Assembly: GCF_013373865.1 (NCBI RefSeq)
Contig: NC_050470.1
Coordinates: 30,487,585-30,551,584 of the forward strand
Direction: 5' to 3'
From: Monomorium pharaonis
Lineage: Eukaryota > Arthropoda > Insecta > Hymenoptera > Formicidae
DNA: 64,000 bases
Part shown: positions 63,898 through 64,000 of the stretch, piece after piece
Layout: the number at the start of each line of letters is the position of its first letter
Position numbering within the stretch: position 1 is the first letter of the stretch
Program-made: the position numbers and the translations under genes
The notes under the pieces: generated by a model
What the model was told of the DNA's origin: nothing
Seen by the model: the letters and a program-made list of their open reading frames with translations, nothing else
Database searches by the model: none

Positions 63898-64000
63898 TCA
63901 GAAAGGCGTAACGATCGCCGTCGCTTCGCCTCTGCTTGACGGTAAAGAAGCACACTCGTGCCATTTATTTGTGTGCGGGTCGTAACACTCGACGGTGGAG
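63898..64000 (-). CDS. C-terminal end of a kelch-repeat protein (partial, cut by window edge)
   Basis: Read leftward from the right edge, the minus strand is open for 34 codons and ends in TGA at 63,900-63,898. The segment reads STVECYDPHTNKWHECASLP and then a Ser-Arg-Gly-containing strand ending in TPF. This is a textbook kelch blade: V-E-x-Y-D-P-x-T-N-x-W, then a short loop, and a strand that closes the propeller near the C-terminus. Kelch proteins of this kind usually carry an N-terminal BTB-BACK module and act as Cullin-3 substrate adaptors, but only this last piece is in view, so the subfamily cannot be assigned. The upstream sequence lies beyond 64,000. Confidence 0.75.
   Translation of the reverse strand, partial: STVECYDPHTNKWHECASLPSSRGEATAIVTPF

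Overview
This 64 kb window looks like nuclear DNA of an insect, most likely a hymenopteran and plausibly an ant. Protein-coding genes are split by short GT-AG introns, mostly 60-900 bp. Promoters are GC- and CpG-rich, while introns and intergenic DNA are AT-rich with many microsatellites and small inverted-repeat elements. The proteins match animal single-copy housekeeping families. The order assignment is an inference from style and composition; no search was run.

Layout from left to right: (1) 1-7,896 is mostly non-coding, with a possible signal-peptide first exon on the minus strand (1,176-1,263), long GA and GT/GC microsatellites, and a Harbinger-like MITE. (2) MLH1 (+, 7,897-11,158) converges on a mitochondrial GrpE (-, 11,671-13,304). 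(3) A large DDT-plus-bromodomain gene, the CECR2/dikar homologue (+, 15,494-24,219), ends in a 4 kb last exon that encodes an unusual array of about 20 Y-x-Q-x-S-P-Q repeats. (4) An MFSD6-like major facilitator transporter (+, 28,343-30,946) converges on TSC1/hamartin (-, 31,888-36,472). (5) A 2 kb block (37,350-38,850) holds five separate foldback palindromes and a tandem duplication, one copy of which carries a foldback insertion. (6) UTP6 (-, 39,536-42,394) and a ZCCHC9-like CCHC zinc-knuckle gene (+, 43,343-45,152) are divergent and probably share a promoter region. (7) A mariner-type MITE lies at 45,475-45,671. (8) LIN54 (-, 47,058-51,426) and SF3B1 (+, 53,822-60,501) are divergent across a CpG-rich interval. 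(9) A 3.4 kb AT-rich gap follows, then the C-terminal end of a kelch-repeat gene on the minus strand, cut by the window edge.

The genes do not form a pathway. They cover mismatch repair (MLH1), mitochondrial Hsp70 nucleotide exchange (GrpE), chromatin remodelling (CECR2), membrane transport (MFSD6-like), TORC1 control (TSC1), small-subunit rRNA processing (UTP6), an RNA/nucleic-acid-binding zinc-knuckle protein (ZCCHC9), the DREAM/MuvB DNA-binding subunit (LIN54) and the U2 snRNP (SF3B1). All nine full models were spliced by hand, and every exon-exon phase closes. I see no bacterial-type operon, CRISPR, virus or transposase gene. The most notable features are the CTD-like repeat domain in the CECR2 homologue and the foldback cluster with a matched filled/empty insertion site.
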